Shown here: piece by piece, positions 12,301 to 22,125 of the stretch | Position numbering within the stretch: the stretch's first letter is position 1 | How the letters are laid out: every line of letters begins with the position of its first letter | Source of the DNA: Aplidium turbinatum | Taxonomy: Eukaryota > Chordata > Ascidiacea > Aplousobranchia > Polyclinidae | Length of the DNA stretch: 64,000 bases | Reading direction: 5' to 3' | Assembly: GCA_918807975.1 (NCBI GenBank) | Contig: OU964931.1 | Span: forward strand, 10,116,251-10,180,250 | Notes under the pieces: model-generated | Database searches by the model: none | The model's input: the letters and a program-made list of their open reading frames with translations, nothing else | Told to the model about the DNA's origin: nothing | Position numbers and translations under genes: made by a program

Positions 12301-15300
12301 ACTTCCTATTAAAAACAATGCATTTTCAAGCCTCGAAAAAATCGCTTCAGGTACCTTTATAAATCGCGATTTTTAGAAATGAAGACGATGTCCGATCAAG
12401 CTCAAATTTTCAGGAATGTCGTTTTATGACTATTCGCAAGAAAAAAAGTTTGTAGCAATGAAATTAGAGAAAAAGTCCAAATTTCGACCCACCCTAGTAG
12501 CTATGCGATAAAAGTTCAATGCCATTGCCGTGGCAGTCGAAGTATACCTATCTCTTTTTCGGTAGAGTCTCAGTTGTAAAATATCTACTGTATGTCCGAT
12601 GGTGGTTAACCTTCACTCTGCCGTTCAGTCATAATTTAATAAATCCATCGGTTGATTGCACTGAACCGGTGAGATCAACTAATGCGAAAGAACAGGCAAA
12701 CTGTTGATCATTTGATTTTAAACTGTTCATGGACTGCACTACCCGATGGTTTCAACACAGTTTACTAGTGTGGAATTTTACCAGTACGAATATTTAAAAA
12801 CTGGCGAAAAGACAACGAGTTTCAAGTGTAAAAATTCCATACGAAACTGCTACTTAACCGGTGGCGCTGAAATATGAAACTGATATTTTTCAACTTCGAT
12901 TACTCTCTTCAGATATCTTTCGTTTGATGAAACCGTTGTCAGATTCGCTTTTCAAACTGCCATCACCGTCCTTGCCATTGCCTGTCCCTGTGCCCTGGGG
13001 CTTGCGACTCCTACTGCGGTCATGGTAGGTACAGGGGTAGGAGCACAAAATGGGATATTGATAAAAGGAGGGGAACCTTTGGAGACATCACATAAGGTAA
13101 AATTTTTCTGAACCTAATTCACTGCTCACTTTAAGGATTATTTCTTTCTTGATTTCACGTCGGTTTTGCCACAGGCTAAATTTTGAAGTTTTTCCTCAAT
13201 GTAGAAAGTTGTGTTAATAAAACTTTATTTTTACGTGCGTTGTTGGCACAGTTGCACTAAAGATGAGTTTTGAGAACGCCTGCTCTCAACATGGGCTGTA
13301 TCCAAGGGGGGAGGGGGGGGGGGTGAGGGGGTGATCACCCCCCCACTTATTGGAGTGGTTTGGAATAACTAAGACGATTTTAGCCCACTGTCTAAAAATC
13401 ACCCCCCCCCCCGAATTCTGAAAGTGGATAGAGCCCCTGGCTCTTAATGATAATAATTATAATAAAAATCGTGGTTTAGCAAGCGCCCATTGCGACAGCA
13501 TACAGCATACAATACACTGCGTTTCTAGATGCAACACAACAGGCAACTAGAAGCAGCGAAGGGACTTGTAGTCTTCGGGTCCGCTACTTCTAACTATTTT
13601 GTCATGTTATTGAGTGTCTTTGGCGAAGCACAGCTCTGTGCTTTAGAGCGGTGTCGAACCCACGTCCTTTCGAACGTCGCGCTGATGTTCTCACCACTCA
13701 GCCAACTGACTTAACATTTGCTACTGGGCTGTTTTCAGTTGAAGACCGTCGTCTTTGACAAGACAGGAACCATCACCTACGGGGAGCCACGCGTGGTCCT
13801 GGAGCGGCTGTGCAGCGTGCCGGAAGGGGGAAGCGACATGTCACTGCGCCACTTAATGGCCATTGTCGGAACCGCTGAAAATGCTAGTGAACATCCGCTG
13901 GGTTCCGCTGTTGTCAAAAGGGCGAAAGAAGTAAGTGTTTGTGAGATGAGCTCACAAAGTTGTCATTGCAATAACCAGAGGAAGTTTTACAAGACTGCCA
14001 AAAAGCGTCCATCAGGCAAAGTTTAAAATATTTTTGAAGCGCAATTTTTTCTGATAAACAAAGAAAACCAACGGATCGAAAGTACGCGATTGCTCGTGTA
14101 GCTTTGGAATGACTTATTTGCACTCACCCACAGAACAAAGGATGTGTTCCTCCAGCGTGAAGGCATATTTGAAGAACGATTGTGAAAAGATTATAGTCCG
14201 ATTTGTATTCATCTTATTTTACTATAGACTTTGCTATGTTCTTCAAACCATCACTCCATTAAAACAAACATTATTTTGAAAGATGTAGTTTTTAGCTGGA
14301 ACGTTGTTGATGTTTCATAAACATTTTCCTTTTTTTCATGCTTTACAGCACAAATTTGCAGTCACAATTTATTTTCAACGCACGCAAAATATGGATACTT
14401 GGGCTTGCAGAAATGAAATACTTTTAGTGCTATTGTAAACTCTGCAATATAATTATAGCAATCTAGTGACAATACTAATTGTCTGTGCAAATCCTCTTGA
14501 TTATTCACTGGACGAGCCTTCCAATTGTGTGCATTGACAGGTCTTAAAAGTGGCCGCATTGGGAAGTGTCACGGATTTCAAGGTGATCCCCGGATGCGGG
14601 ATCCAGTGCAATGTGTCCGGGATACAAACTGTGATGCGTAATAGCGACAACGCTCTTGCAGGAACCCAGGTACGTCTTGGGATCACTTCTTCTAAAAACT
14701 AGTCTGAAACAAAAAAATTGAGCTTATTTTACTTGAACAGAATGTTAGCCATTGCAGTGGAGCTATTGATGTTATTGATGGCATTTGATGCGGACCCAAA
14801 CCAAGTCAGGAAATCCAACTGTGGACTTCGCCACTTCAACCGGACGAGCTGCGAAGTTAACTAAGAAAGTCTCTTGATGTAAATGTGTTTCACAATGAGT
14901 GACACACTTCGGTCACCATCAATGACTTCTTTCGGATGTTTGTGAGAGGTCATCATCTACCTGGTTATGAAAGTCTTCATCCTAGAATGTTTTTCTCAAC
15001 TTTTGATTGCATACGTGTAGAGTCTGCTGCAGCATGAGTTTGGTGTGGTTGACTTGTGTAACAATTTCGCATTCAAATTGCAACGTTTAGTCATCGTTTT
15101 TTCACTGTTTTATTTGCTCTTCAAAGGAGAAAGATGAAAAGATCGATCCCAAAGAGTTTCCTGGTTCCTCCACAACTCCAGACGCCCACTGCGTCCTCAT
15201 CGGAAACAGGGAGTGGATGCGAAGAAACGGGATTCCGATCCCTCTTGCCGTTGATGGCGTCATGACAGGCATGAAAATAAAACACCTAAAACACTTTGTC

Positions 15301-18300
15301 ATCATTTATTTAGAATAAAAGCCCTGAAGCAAGCTCTCTTACATGTCATGACTACAAGACATTGAACGGGATTTTTAGACATGGATAGTTCCTCTTGTAT
15401 AGAGTTTTCTTTCATTTTAAGTTGTTTTAAGTAGGTTGAACGTACATTAACGAAAGGTTGTTAACGAAAGTAAAAGTAGCCTATGTTGTTTTAGTATAGC
15501 CACATTAATATACCTTAAGAGGACTTGAACTATGCTATAATACTAATTCTAATGTGAGTACAGGTTGCACGGAAAAATGTTGGTTGATCTGCGTTTGTCG
15601 CTGATTTAAAAAAATATATTCTAGATTGAATTCATCATCATCATCAACCAATTTTGATTATACATTGGTTCATGATAATGATGAATTCAATCTAGAATAT
15701 ATTTTTTTAAATCAGCGACAATTCAACATCTTAAAACTACCTACATTTTTGTAACAGTTCAAGAGGAGTGTGGCTACACAGCCATACTGACAGCAGTAGA
15801 CAACCGCCTCGAAGGAATGCTTGCCATCGCTGACACCGTGAAGAAAGAAGCGTCACTGGCTGTCCACATTCTCAACCGCATGGGTATTGACGTCATTTTG
15901 CTGACAGGAGACAACAAGAAAACAGCAACAGCGATTGCCCGTCAGGTTGCGTAAGCTTATCACAACGATTGCCCGTCAGGTTGCGTACGCTTTTGGCAAC
16001 ACTGCTTTAGTCCTTTCGCCGCCACACAATTTCAGTTAAGCATAATATACCAGACAACCCTTGGACATTCGGTGGTGTCTACTGGTGATTTAAGAGGGTT
16101 CGCATTGGTTTGTGCGAACCCGTTCTTGGATTTTTAATGACATCCGCAAACTTGTTGTAAAAATGCGTGTGTTTACACACGCCTAGGTGTGACTATATAT
16201 ATATTAAACCAGTATGGTATGCTGCTTGTGAGAGAACCTGTTCTGGAAATGTTTATGTGACACCACTAGTTAGGCCTATGCCGGCGGTTCAAAGCATAAT
16301 GAACCTTTAATATACATATCTTCGTTTTTAACACGAATTATCGTCTGATTCTTACACCGTACCCACTATGGTGCATCACGAAATAGGAAATGATTTGTAC
16401 AAGGGTTTCCATGTATAGTTATCGCCATTGTATCTTAAACACATGAAAAAAACAACTTAACATAGGTTAAATTTAAATACAAAATGGTCTAAATGGGACA
16501 TTTTCAACTTTCATGTTGTAGAAACCTCGTTGTTTTTGTGCAAGTACGTAAAAATTATAATTAGCCACACCCTTCTAACCTGGTTTAACGACGTCACCAG
16601 GTTGGAATACGAATGGTATACGCTGAAGTGCTCCCTTCCCACAAAGTCGACAAGGTTCGTCAGTTGCAAGCGCAAGGCCGCACGGTGGCGATGGTGGGCG
16701 ACGGAGTGAATGATTCGCCAGCGTTGGCACAGGCTGACGTCGGGATAGCAATTGGAACTGGAACCGATGTTGCCGTGGAAGCGGCAGATGTGGTTTTAAT
16801 CAAAGTAAGTCGATGCCAAGTTTCGTTGACTTGGTGACATTCCCAACTAACAAAGGTTTCCGTTATTACATTGTTTCAACGTCTAAAGAGCAGCTTTTGC
16901 GTTTTTTTACAGTAAATTTATGTACTCTTTAACATCCATCCCAGAAGCTACTTTGGTCTGACACTCTCACAATTTTTACCGTTATCTAGCGTGTTCATTT
17001 TCAACTTCCACGGTATATTTTTGCTTGTGCATCTTCTATAAAACCAACATATTTGTTTAGAATTACGTGAAAAGGTTAAAGCAAAACAAGAAGTGTTGAT
17101 GGAATGGAGGCTCATGTTTCACTTCATTTTTGATGAACCGGTTAAAGCTCAAATTTTGTTATTGCTTGTATCATGTAATACGTAACGTGAAGATAGGTCC
17201 CAGACAGCAAATCAGTCATTTTTACATTGATTCAACGTCTGCAGACATTGAATCAATGTAAAAAATGACTGATTTTCTGTCTGGGGTTGTGTATATACGA
17301 CGTGATATCAGTTTTATGTTTTTATAAGGTATTTGTCAGTGTTTCTTTACGTTGGATCCAGTTTAGATCAATCATCAACAAAATCTCGCATTTCAGAACG
17401 ACTTACTGGATGTGGTGGCGGCCATAGACCTCTCCACGCACGTCATCCGTAGGATCCGTATGAACTTCTTCTACGCTTGCATCTACAACCTGTTCGGGAT
17501 TCCGCTTGCTGCTGGTGTATTTTACCCGCTAGGTGTCGTCCTGGAGCCATGGATGGGCTCTGCTGCCATGGCTCTGAGCTCAGTCTCAGTGGTGATGTCA
17601 TCTCTGTTCTTGAAACTGTAAGTTAAGTTTTAATTCTTGTAAGATTGGTTGATTGAATCTTCATCGTTCATCCTCGGACTGAGAAAGCTGCTTTGAGAGC
17701 TTTATCCCTGCAGTGTCGTATACTCGTAGTCCTGGAAGCTTTGAAAGACTGACGCAGACCTGGCCACCTAGTTTTGCTGAATGAAGTTTCCAGTTGTTGT
17801 CTGTGAATTATTATTCCATCCACTAGTTGCCACTGCGTGTAGAGCTGTAATGAAATGCGTTGTTCAAGGGCACACCCATGGAGTCGAACCAGCGTCACTT
17901 GATCTTGTGGTTCCTTCGTTTGTACAGTCAGGCGCTTAAGTAACTATCGGGGCCGCAGCCCGATAGCTCAGTTGGTTAAGAAAGCACAAATATAACCATG
18001 AACCTCTAACGGGGTACAGGTAAATAATATTATCAATACACCCAGGTACAAGAAGCCGTCACCAAGCCGGTTTGGAGAGCCCAACTACATAAATGCCACT
18101 GACATCTTGGCTGACCATCAAGTACAGGTTGTTGCTGGCGTTGAGGGCGCCCTGAAGCCCTCGGCACGGTCACTCTCCGAACAGATCACGACCTTCAAGA
18201 ATAAAGTGGTCGCTTCCTTACACTCTCTTTCTATCTTGGAAGACGGACAAGGGAGTGTTTCTGGAAAAAGTTTATCCGGAAAAATATCCAGCGGAACACG

Positions 18301-18388
18301 TTCCGGAGTTGTAGTTCCATCCGGCAACAACCAGATGGAACAACAAATGACGTTATTAATGAGAGATGAAAGACAAGATATGGTTTAA
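784..18388 (+). CDS. ATP7: Copper-transporting P-type ATPase (ATP7A/ATP7B orthologue), 5' partial
   Basis: A P1B-ATPase that moves Cu(I) across the trans-Golgi or plasma membrane using ATP. Nineteen exons: 784-892, 2716-2831, 3196-3426, 4103-4880, 5338-5510, 6191-6352, 6577-6813, 7266-7499, 8034-8256, 8669-8838, 9989-10116, 12913-13096, 13739-13930, 14541-14669, 15127-15268, 15758-15945, 16601-16804, 17397-17617, 18046-18388. They total 4164 nt, one open frame of 1387 residues plus TAA. All junction phases agree. Visible marks in order: one half and five whole heavy-metal domains, [25 protein letters not shown] and a C-terminal dileucine. Human ATP7B has about 1465 residues, so roughly 100 N-terminal residues, including half of the first metal domain, lie upstream of the window. 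One intron uses a GC donor (after 15268). One protein covers both vertebrate paralogues, so I do not choose between ATP7A and ATP7B. Confidence 0.96.
955..2060 (+). mobile_element. Degenerate LINE fragment, reverse transcriptase with internal zinc finger
   Basis: Lies in the ATP7 intron between exons 784-892 and 2716-2831. About 960-1010 reads [11 protein letters not shown], a reverse-transcriptase block. Near 1330 is WYVDDFVV, the catalytic YxDD box. At about 1500-1600, in shifted frames, is a Cys-rich finger, followed by a FCYLGDMIG thumb motif near 1715 and the stretch [13 protein letters not shown] near 1965. The order reverse transcriptase, zinc finger, CYLGDM and WIC is typical of a widespread invertebrate LINE group. 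Coding pieces fall in several frames with stops, so it is dead. The 5' half is absent. Confidence 0.75.
2396..2683 (-). repeat. tRNA-derived SINE (family 2), antisense, close to an ATP7 exon
   Basis: On the minus strand it begins with a tRNA-like head (box A GGCTTAGTGGTTAGTG, box B GGGTTCGATACC), has a body of about 180 bp, and ends in a TAA/TTA-rich tail near 2396-2430. The same family is present in plus orientation at 58173-58440. The head ends only about 33 bp before ATP7 exon 2716-2831, so part of that intron's acceptor region lies next to SINE sequence. Confidence 0.75.
3861..3924. repeat. 31-bp tandem duplication
   Basis: Two perfect adjacent copies of a 31-bp unit starting ATATCATTCTATCCACTTAG, within the ATP7 intron 3427-4102. 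The identity implies a recent duplication. Confidence 0.85.
6577..7499 (+). CDS. ATP7: ATP7 transmembrane helices 1-4
   Basis: Exons 6577-6813 and 7266-7499 encode four hydrophobic segments. The first follows a basic run (RQWRRSF) and reads [18 protein letters not shown]. The second ends in LLSTPVQ. The third and fourth lie around [18 protein letters not shown] and [17 protein letters not shown]. The intervening [20 protein letters not shown] matches vertebrate ATP7 closely. In this family the segments form the platform and first half of the copper channel. Both exon junctions are phase 0. Confidence 0.94.
7622..7690. repeat. Short perfect inverted repeat in an ATP7 intron
   Basis: ATTGTTGGCATCTTCAATTT and its reverse complement lie about 25 bp apart, giving a hairpin with a stem of about 22 bp. 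A further partial copy of the arm (TGCCAACAATAA) follows at about 7702. It is most likely a small inverted-repeat element. Confidence 0.55.
8034..8838 (+). CDS. ATP7: ATP7 actuator (A) domain
   Basis: Exons 8034-8256 and 8669-8838 encode the actuator domain, which dephosphorylates the pump during its cycle. The signature [14 protein letters not shown] spans the junction; the Gly codon is split in phase 1. Vertebrate ATP7 proteins usually have TGEA here and many other P-type ATPases have TGES. The exon ends [13 protein letters not shown], near-identical to vertebrate sequences. The intron after 8838 is about 1.1 kb and contains a degenerate tRNA-like repeat near 8890. Confidence 0.94.
8885..8950 (+). 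repeat. tRNA-like SINE fragment
   Basis: TGTGGCGCAGTGGTATAGCG resembles a tRNA D-arm/box A, and a degenerate GGATTCGGTTTC lies about 45 bp downstream where box B would be. The rest does not fold as a tRNA. It lies in the ATP7 intron after exon 8669-8838. Confidence 0.4.
9989..13096 (+). CDS. ATP7: ATP7 helices 5-6 with CPC copper-binding motif
   Basis: Exon 9989-10116 encodes helix 5 ([19 protein letters not shown]). Exon 12913-13096 encodes helix 6, with [21 protein letters not shown]. The CPC triad is the defining intramembrane Cu(I) site of P1B-1 ATPases. The exons join in phase 2 (CG plus A gives Arg). The 2.8 kb intron between them is mostly a 1981-bp DNA transposon at 10516-12496. Exon 12913 has no internal start codon in a long open stretch and is easily missed. 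Confidence 0.93.
10516..12496. mobile_element. 1981-bp DNA transposon with long inverted repeats, 8-bp target duplication
   Basis: The ends are TAGGGTGGGTCGAAATTTGG and its reverse complement. A perfect 8-bp direct repeat GTAGCTAT flanks the element at 10508-10515 and 12497-12504. Inverted repeats run about 485 bp each (10516-11002 and 12009-12496) with a few mismatches. An 8-bp duplication with T at position 2 and A at position 7 fits hAT-type transposons, though P-like elements also leave 8 bp. The middle holds a minus-strand transposase-like remnant. It lies in the ATP7 intron 10117-12912. Confidence 0.88.
11115..11970 (-). pseudogene. Transposase-like remnant inside the DNA transposon
   Basis: The longest open piece is 11115-11570, 151 codons, containing [37 protein letters not shown] and APERQ-like C-terminal sequence. 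Upstream on the same strand (about 11570-11970) a second piece reads [20 protein letters not shown], followed in shifted frames by GPTSGDTPF-like sequence. I recall similar proteins, with a CDxxxVNTG core and a LNHSRWLT block, in transposon-derived families of cnidarians and arthropods, but cannot name the superfamily. At least one frameshift and several stops separate the parts, so it is probably inactive. Confidence 0.6.
13448..13712 (-). repeat. tRNA-derived SINE (family 1), antisense
   Basis: Read on the minus strand: head with box A GGCTGAGTGGTGAG, box B GGGTTCGACACC, a body of about 170 bp, and an AT-rich tail (ATTATAATTATTATC). It matches the copy at 1-207 along its length. The head lies about 25 bp upstream of ATP7 exon 13739-13930. 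Confidence 0.75.
13739..16804 (+). CDS. ATP7: ATP7 phosphorylation and nucleotide-binding domains
   Basis: Five exons. Exon 13739-13930 has [13 protein letters not shown], where Asp is the phosphorylated residue, and ASEHPLG, whose His corresponds to the Wilson-disease hotspot His1069 of ATP7B. Exon 14541-14669 has GCGIQCNV of the nucleotide-binding domain. Exon 15127-15268 has [13 protein letters not shown]. Exon 15758-15945 has [10 protein letters not shown]. Exon 16601-16804 has [20 protein letters not shown], the hinge motif. The insert between GCG and IGNREW is shorter than in human ATP7B. The intron after 15268 starts GC, and the donor region after 15945 is tandemly duplicated. Confidence 0.94.
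15593..15722. repeat. Long near-perfect hairpin in an ATP7 intron
   Basis: An arm of about 57 bp beginning TGTCGCTGATTTAAAAAAAT is repeated inverted after a short central spacer, with about three mismatches. It ends 35 bp before the acceptor of exon 15758-15945, so it would form a strong RNA hairpin in the pre-mRNA next to that splice site. Confidence 0.8.
15931..15996. repeat. ATP7: 34-bp tandem duplication of an exon end and its splice donor
   Basis: The exon-terminal sequence CGATTGCCCGTCAGGTTGCG starts at 15932 and again at 15966. Only the first copy continues the ATP7 frame; the donor used must be the GT at 15946. The second copy lies in the intron, after an in-frame TAA. Confidence 0.8.
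17199..17285. repeat. Palindromic MITE (CCCAGACAG family)
   Basis: Near-perfect palindrome with ends CCCAGACAGCAAATCAGT and its complement, and a core ATTGATTCAACGTCTGCAG. Related copies lie at 41136-41221 and 63774-63862. Decayed partial copies with the ATTGATTCAACGT core lie near 4975, 25835 and 31350. Widely dispersed in this genome, judging from this window. Confidence 0.75.
17397..18388 (+). CDS. ATP7: ATP7 helices 7-8 and cytosolic tail
   Basis: Exon 17397-17617 encodes the last two helices. [17 protein letters not shown] lies in helix 7 and [18 protein letters not shown] in helix 8; the YN and MxxSS residues are the other copper-transport residues in this family. Exon 18046-18388 joins in phase 2 (CT plus G gives Leu), then YKKPS, as in vertebrates. 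The tail of about 110 residues ends with [12 protein letters not shown] and TAA. The double Leu matches the position of the vertebrate dileucine endocytic signal. The final DMV would fit a class III PDZ ligand, but that is only inference. Confidence 0.92.
17675..17953 (-). repeat. tRNA-derived SINE (family 3), antisense
   Basis: The minus strand contains box B TGGTTCGACTCC and a body with GGATGGAATAATAATTCAC, shared with the copies at 41405-41618 and 58905-59060. A second tRNA-like head (GATAGCTCAGTTGGTTAAG) follows at about 17962 in plus orientation, without a recognisable body. Confidence 0.6.
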
Positions 18389-20783
18389 ACCTATTGGTGC
18401 AGTTTTCAAATGCCCTTACGTCACGCCTTTCTTTATGGTGATTTACTGAAAAGTAGGACATTTTGTACGTGTACAATGTACATTTGCTCTCACGTGACAC
18501 AGCACTGCAGTGTTCGCGTAACTTGAAGCTACTCCGAACTTTCATCTTTTTCGTTTATATCATTTTATCATCAGATCTTATATACTTTTTGTATCAATAT
18601 TTGTTACACGGTTCCATTTTTTTCTATTTTGGTCATCACCTTTTACAACTCGTTCATGCATTGGAAACATGTATCGTTGTAACGCTCAAAGTGACCTTAA
18701 TAACTTCATCCTTGGTTTGTTTATGTCTTACCGTTTCATTAAAATATCTTGTGCCCATTTTGCAAAGTCCGCTTTCTTTCTGTTGATAAAGGCGCATGTT
18801 GCCTGGGTTAATACCATTTCATTGTCAGCTGCTGTAAGTCGTCAACCTTGACGCTATGTTTTACCATAGATAATATCTTACGGTTTTACTAATTCGACTT
18901 GTGACAGCTGAGGTAGACTATGACCATTAAACATACGCTTATTGCTTGCCCATGTGGTGTGGAACTGATGTAAATTGAATTGTTAATGATTGCACACCGT
19001 TTATTTTGATTTAATCGCTAGAGTTTGCTATGTATTTCAACTTTATATCTTGAAGAACATTGGTGCTTATCACTACACTTTTCATCCCTTGAAGTTTTTT
19101 TTTTAATTTAATTCTGTTGCAATTTATTTTGTTGTATCTCGATTTTTAACTGAAATTTCCTCGAACTAAATACCGAAGCATATTGCAATTTTTATTTCTT
19201 TATCGGTACGATGCTCTTAAAGTGTAGACTATTTTTTCACCTTGGCTAAGGAAATCACTTGACAGCATTCTCGTGTGCATGCATTATGTAGTTTTCGTGT
19301 CAGCCTGCACTTGTTTATTTTTCAGGAGTTTTATTTGCCCCACAGATTGCCGACAAATGTCGTTCTTTGCGTCGTAGCCTACAGAGGCCGAAGAAAACGG
19401 TGCCATGGAATATCTTTACGTTTTATCTTCAGTTGAATGCCACTTTTATTTTTTGTGCTGAATATTAACGAGATTGCTTGTAATGTATAGTTTCATCTGT
19501 TAAATTCATTTCTTCTAACTTGAATGAAAGTGAAATGTAGAGTACAGCTTCTACACAGCATGGCCTAGCCTATGTGCGGTAATTGTCACGCTTTACGACA
19601 GTAAAACGGCCTCGTCGGACTGCGCAACAACTTTTAGTTTTAGAACCAAGCAAGATTGTAGGATAGGCCTGAGATGAGCCATATGTTGTGCTGCATTTCA
19701 GTGAAAAGATTGGAAGCGTAGAGTTGATTGGAGTAAAGCGGTAGCCTAGATATCATGCTTAAGTGACGCGCCAAAACAAGAAACTTAAAAAGGAAAAACA
19801 CTTTTTGAAGGGATATTTTTTTAGTAACCGAGATAATGAAAACAGGTCTACCGAGATAGGATTTATATTCATAGTGTTAAAAACATTAATTTTCAAAATG
19901 TTAGGCGTAGCTGCTTTCTGGCCCGAGTGTGTCCAGTGAAAGAGTCGTCTGTATAGTAGTCCTCCTCCATTTTTATCGCCCCAAAAGAGATTTGTCAGCA
20001 AGTAAAATGCAAATAGAGTTTTACGCTTGAAAGATTGTTTACATCCTTTTCGACAATTAGAGGCTTAGGCCAATGTAAAAAAAAAATTACGGCTAAAGAA
20101 AAAACAAGAAAAAAAAAAATTATTTAACAGATTCAGCCCATGAATATTTTAAGGTTTTTGTAACTTTTTTCAATAAGGGAGGATCAGCATTCATGAAATC
20201 ATAAATTGCTTGCACAAAATAAGATTGCAATAATTTTGTACACAACAGTAAGATGCAAGAAACGGACTCAACCACGTCATGGACTCAATTAAAGGCTGCT
20301 TATTTTCTTGCACCAATGTGGCTGCATTGCATCACAATCTTGGACAACTTAAATTTTTTACCTTCTCCAAGTTCGATTATAATTAGAGCTATTCAAATTT
20401 TGGCAAATTAGAGTGAAATTTAAATTAAAGCTACCCAAGTTTTCACAAATTAGATTAGAAATTAAACTAGACTAGAATTAACTTAGACGCTGTTGTCACA
20501 TGCCTTTTTCTATTTGATGAAAAACGAAATAACTGATATAACAATCATGTGAGATGGATCCAAAATACAATAATTTGGATACTAAAAGTAAAAAAAAAAT
20601 TGTGATTAGCTTAATGACAAATTCCTGTTTTTTTTTCTAAAATTTTGTTTTTAACAAATTCCATTCACTGCTTAACACCACTTTTTTCTCAAAAAAATCA
20701 CTCTTTCTAATTGACGGTAAAATTACGTTTCGCTGGAGTTCGAAATTAAAAATCAAATCAATTCTTATTGGCTAATTAAAATC
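18389..20783. other. ATP7 3' flank and intergenic DNA
   Basis: No convincing exon on either strand. The first part is presumably ATP7 3' UTR, but I see no AATAAA near the stop codon, only ATTAAA variants at about 18736 and 18930. The rest is AT-rich with poly-A/poly-T runs. Apparent open frames here are short and lack splice or motif support. Confidence 0.5.
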
Positions 20784-21058
20784 AATACAATTTGGGTAGA
20801 GAGGAAGCTTTTTTAAAGCATAAACAGACATAACCCAGCAACAGCAGCAGAGACAACACTACATTTAACTTCATAAAAACAAAAACAATAAGCTAAAGTT
20901 TTCGGCTATTCTTCAATATTTCTTTTAAAAATATTTTCTTATAATAGGCTTGAAAAGGGCTGTAGGCTATGGGATATGACTAGCCGAAAACGTTAGCTTT
21001 TTGTTTTTATAATGTTAAATGTAGTGTTGTTGCTGGGTTATGTCTGTTTATGGTTTAT
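20784..21058. mobile_element. Inverted-arm element, family X, copy 1
   Basis: Starts with TACAATTTGGGTAGAGAGG and contains inverted arms (CATAAACAGACATAACCCAG at about 20819 and its complement ending near 21053). A 10-bp direct repeat ATTAAAATCA flanks it. A related copy lies at 39975-40306. The inner arm carries GGCTTGAAAAGGGCT and, further on, AGCCGAAAACGTTAGC. Confidence 0.6.
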
Positions 21059-22125
21059 TAAAATCACTCTTTAATACCATCATCTTAAATCTTCAAAACA
21101 ACTTTCTACTTTCATTTTACTACGCTGAAGAGATGGGAAGATCGAAACACTGGCCACTGTCCGTAGTTATTTTTAATAATGTATTTTTAGACATTATTCT
21201 TAAAAGAAATAAAAAAGAGTCAAAAGTCATGCAAATTTCACTTTGTGTGGAGCTACATGTACTTGAGAGGTTGCTGTTATATTCACTTGTTAATATATTA
21301 TATTTTCTGTTGTTTGTCCATTGAAATAAATGTGGAGTTATGTAAAATAAACTTGATTGATTGAAAGCCCGAGAGACCTTGTTATATTTTAAACTGACTG
21401 TCCTGTTTCGATAGCAAGTGCGTTATAACGTTCGTGTTTTGTCTCTTCTACCTTTTTCTAGATGTCTGTTATGCTTAGCATATACCGTAGTGTATTGTTT
21501 TTCGTTGTGCTGGTCAGAAATAAAAACAAACTAAACTGAATTTCAAAGAAAATAAAGGGGTGTTCCAGCAAACACCTATAAGATTGGCCCATGATACAAG
21601 AGAAGGATCTACAGAAGATACAAACTGGTATGCATAAATCAAATAGTGAATAAAAAAAACATCAGTAACTTTTCAAGTAGCCTACATGAAGCTCCACATA
21701 AAGTGGCTGAAAATTACATGATTTATTGACTCTTTTTTTTTCTTATTTACTTTTTTTTTAAGATAATGTCTAAAAAGACATTTTTAACTGTGCACAGATG
21801 CCAATGTTTCGATCTTAACTTGTTAAGATCTAGCATTTATTTATCATTAGTTTAAGATTTGGATTTATTATTTATTTATTATCTTTTAAAACAATAAAAA
21901 AGAGTCAATAAACTAAACTGAACTTCGGCTTTAGCCAAACTGGCACCATAACTACTTAAAAAAAGTAAACACGTCATTTTGGTACGGAATTTTCAGTTTT
22001 TACATAGAATAGAATTAGATTTTCATGCCATTTCACTCAGAAGTCAGAACAATGATAGGACTCTTTCACTTTAAAGGAAATTACCTATGTTTTAAAAACT
22101 TTTACTACATTTCACAAATAAAAGG
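21059..22125. other. Intergenic, repeat-like 3' ends
   Basis: No gene seen. It contains stretches such as AATAAACTTGATTGATTG near 21345 and repeated ACTAAACTGAA motifs near 21530 and 21915, which look like LINE or SINE 3' tails, but no body could be defined. Confidence 0.4.

Noticed and set aside
17951-18020. tRNA gene starting GCCCGATAGCTCAGTTGG
   Set aside because: Only the D-arm half resembles a tRNA. No anticodon or T-arm with matching acceptor follows, so it is treated as a SINE-head remnant.
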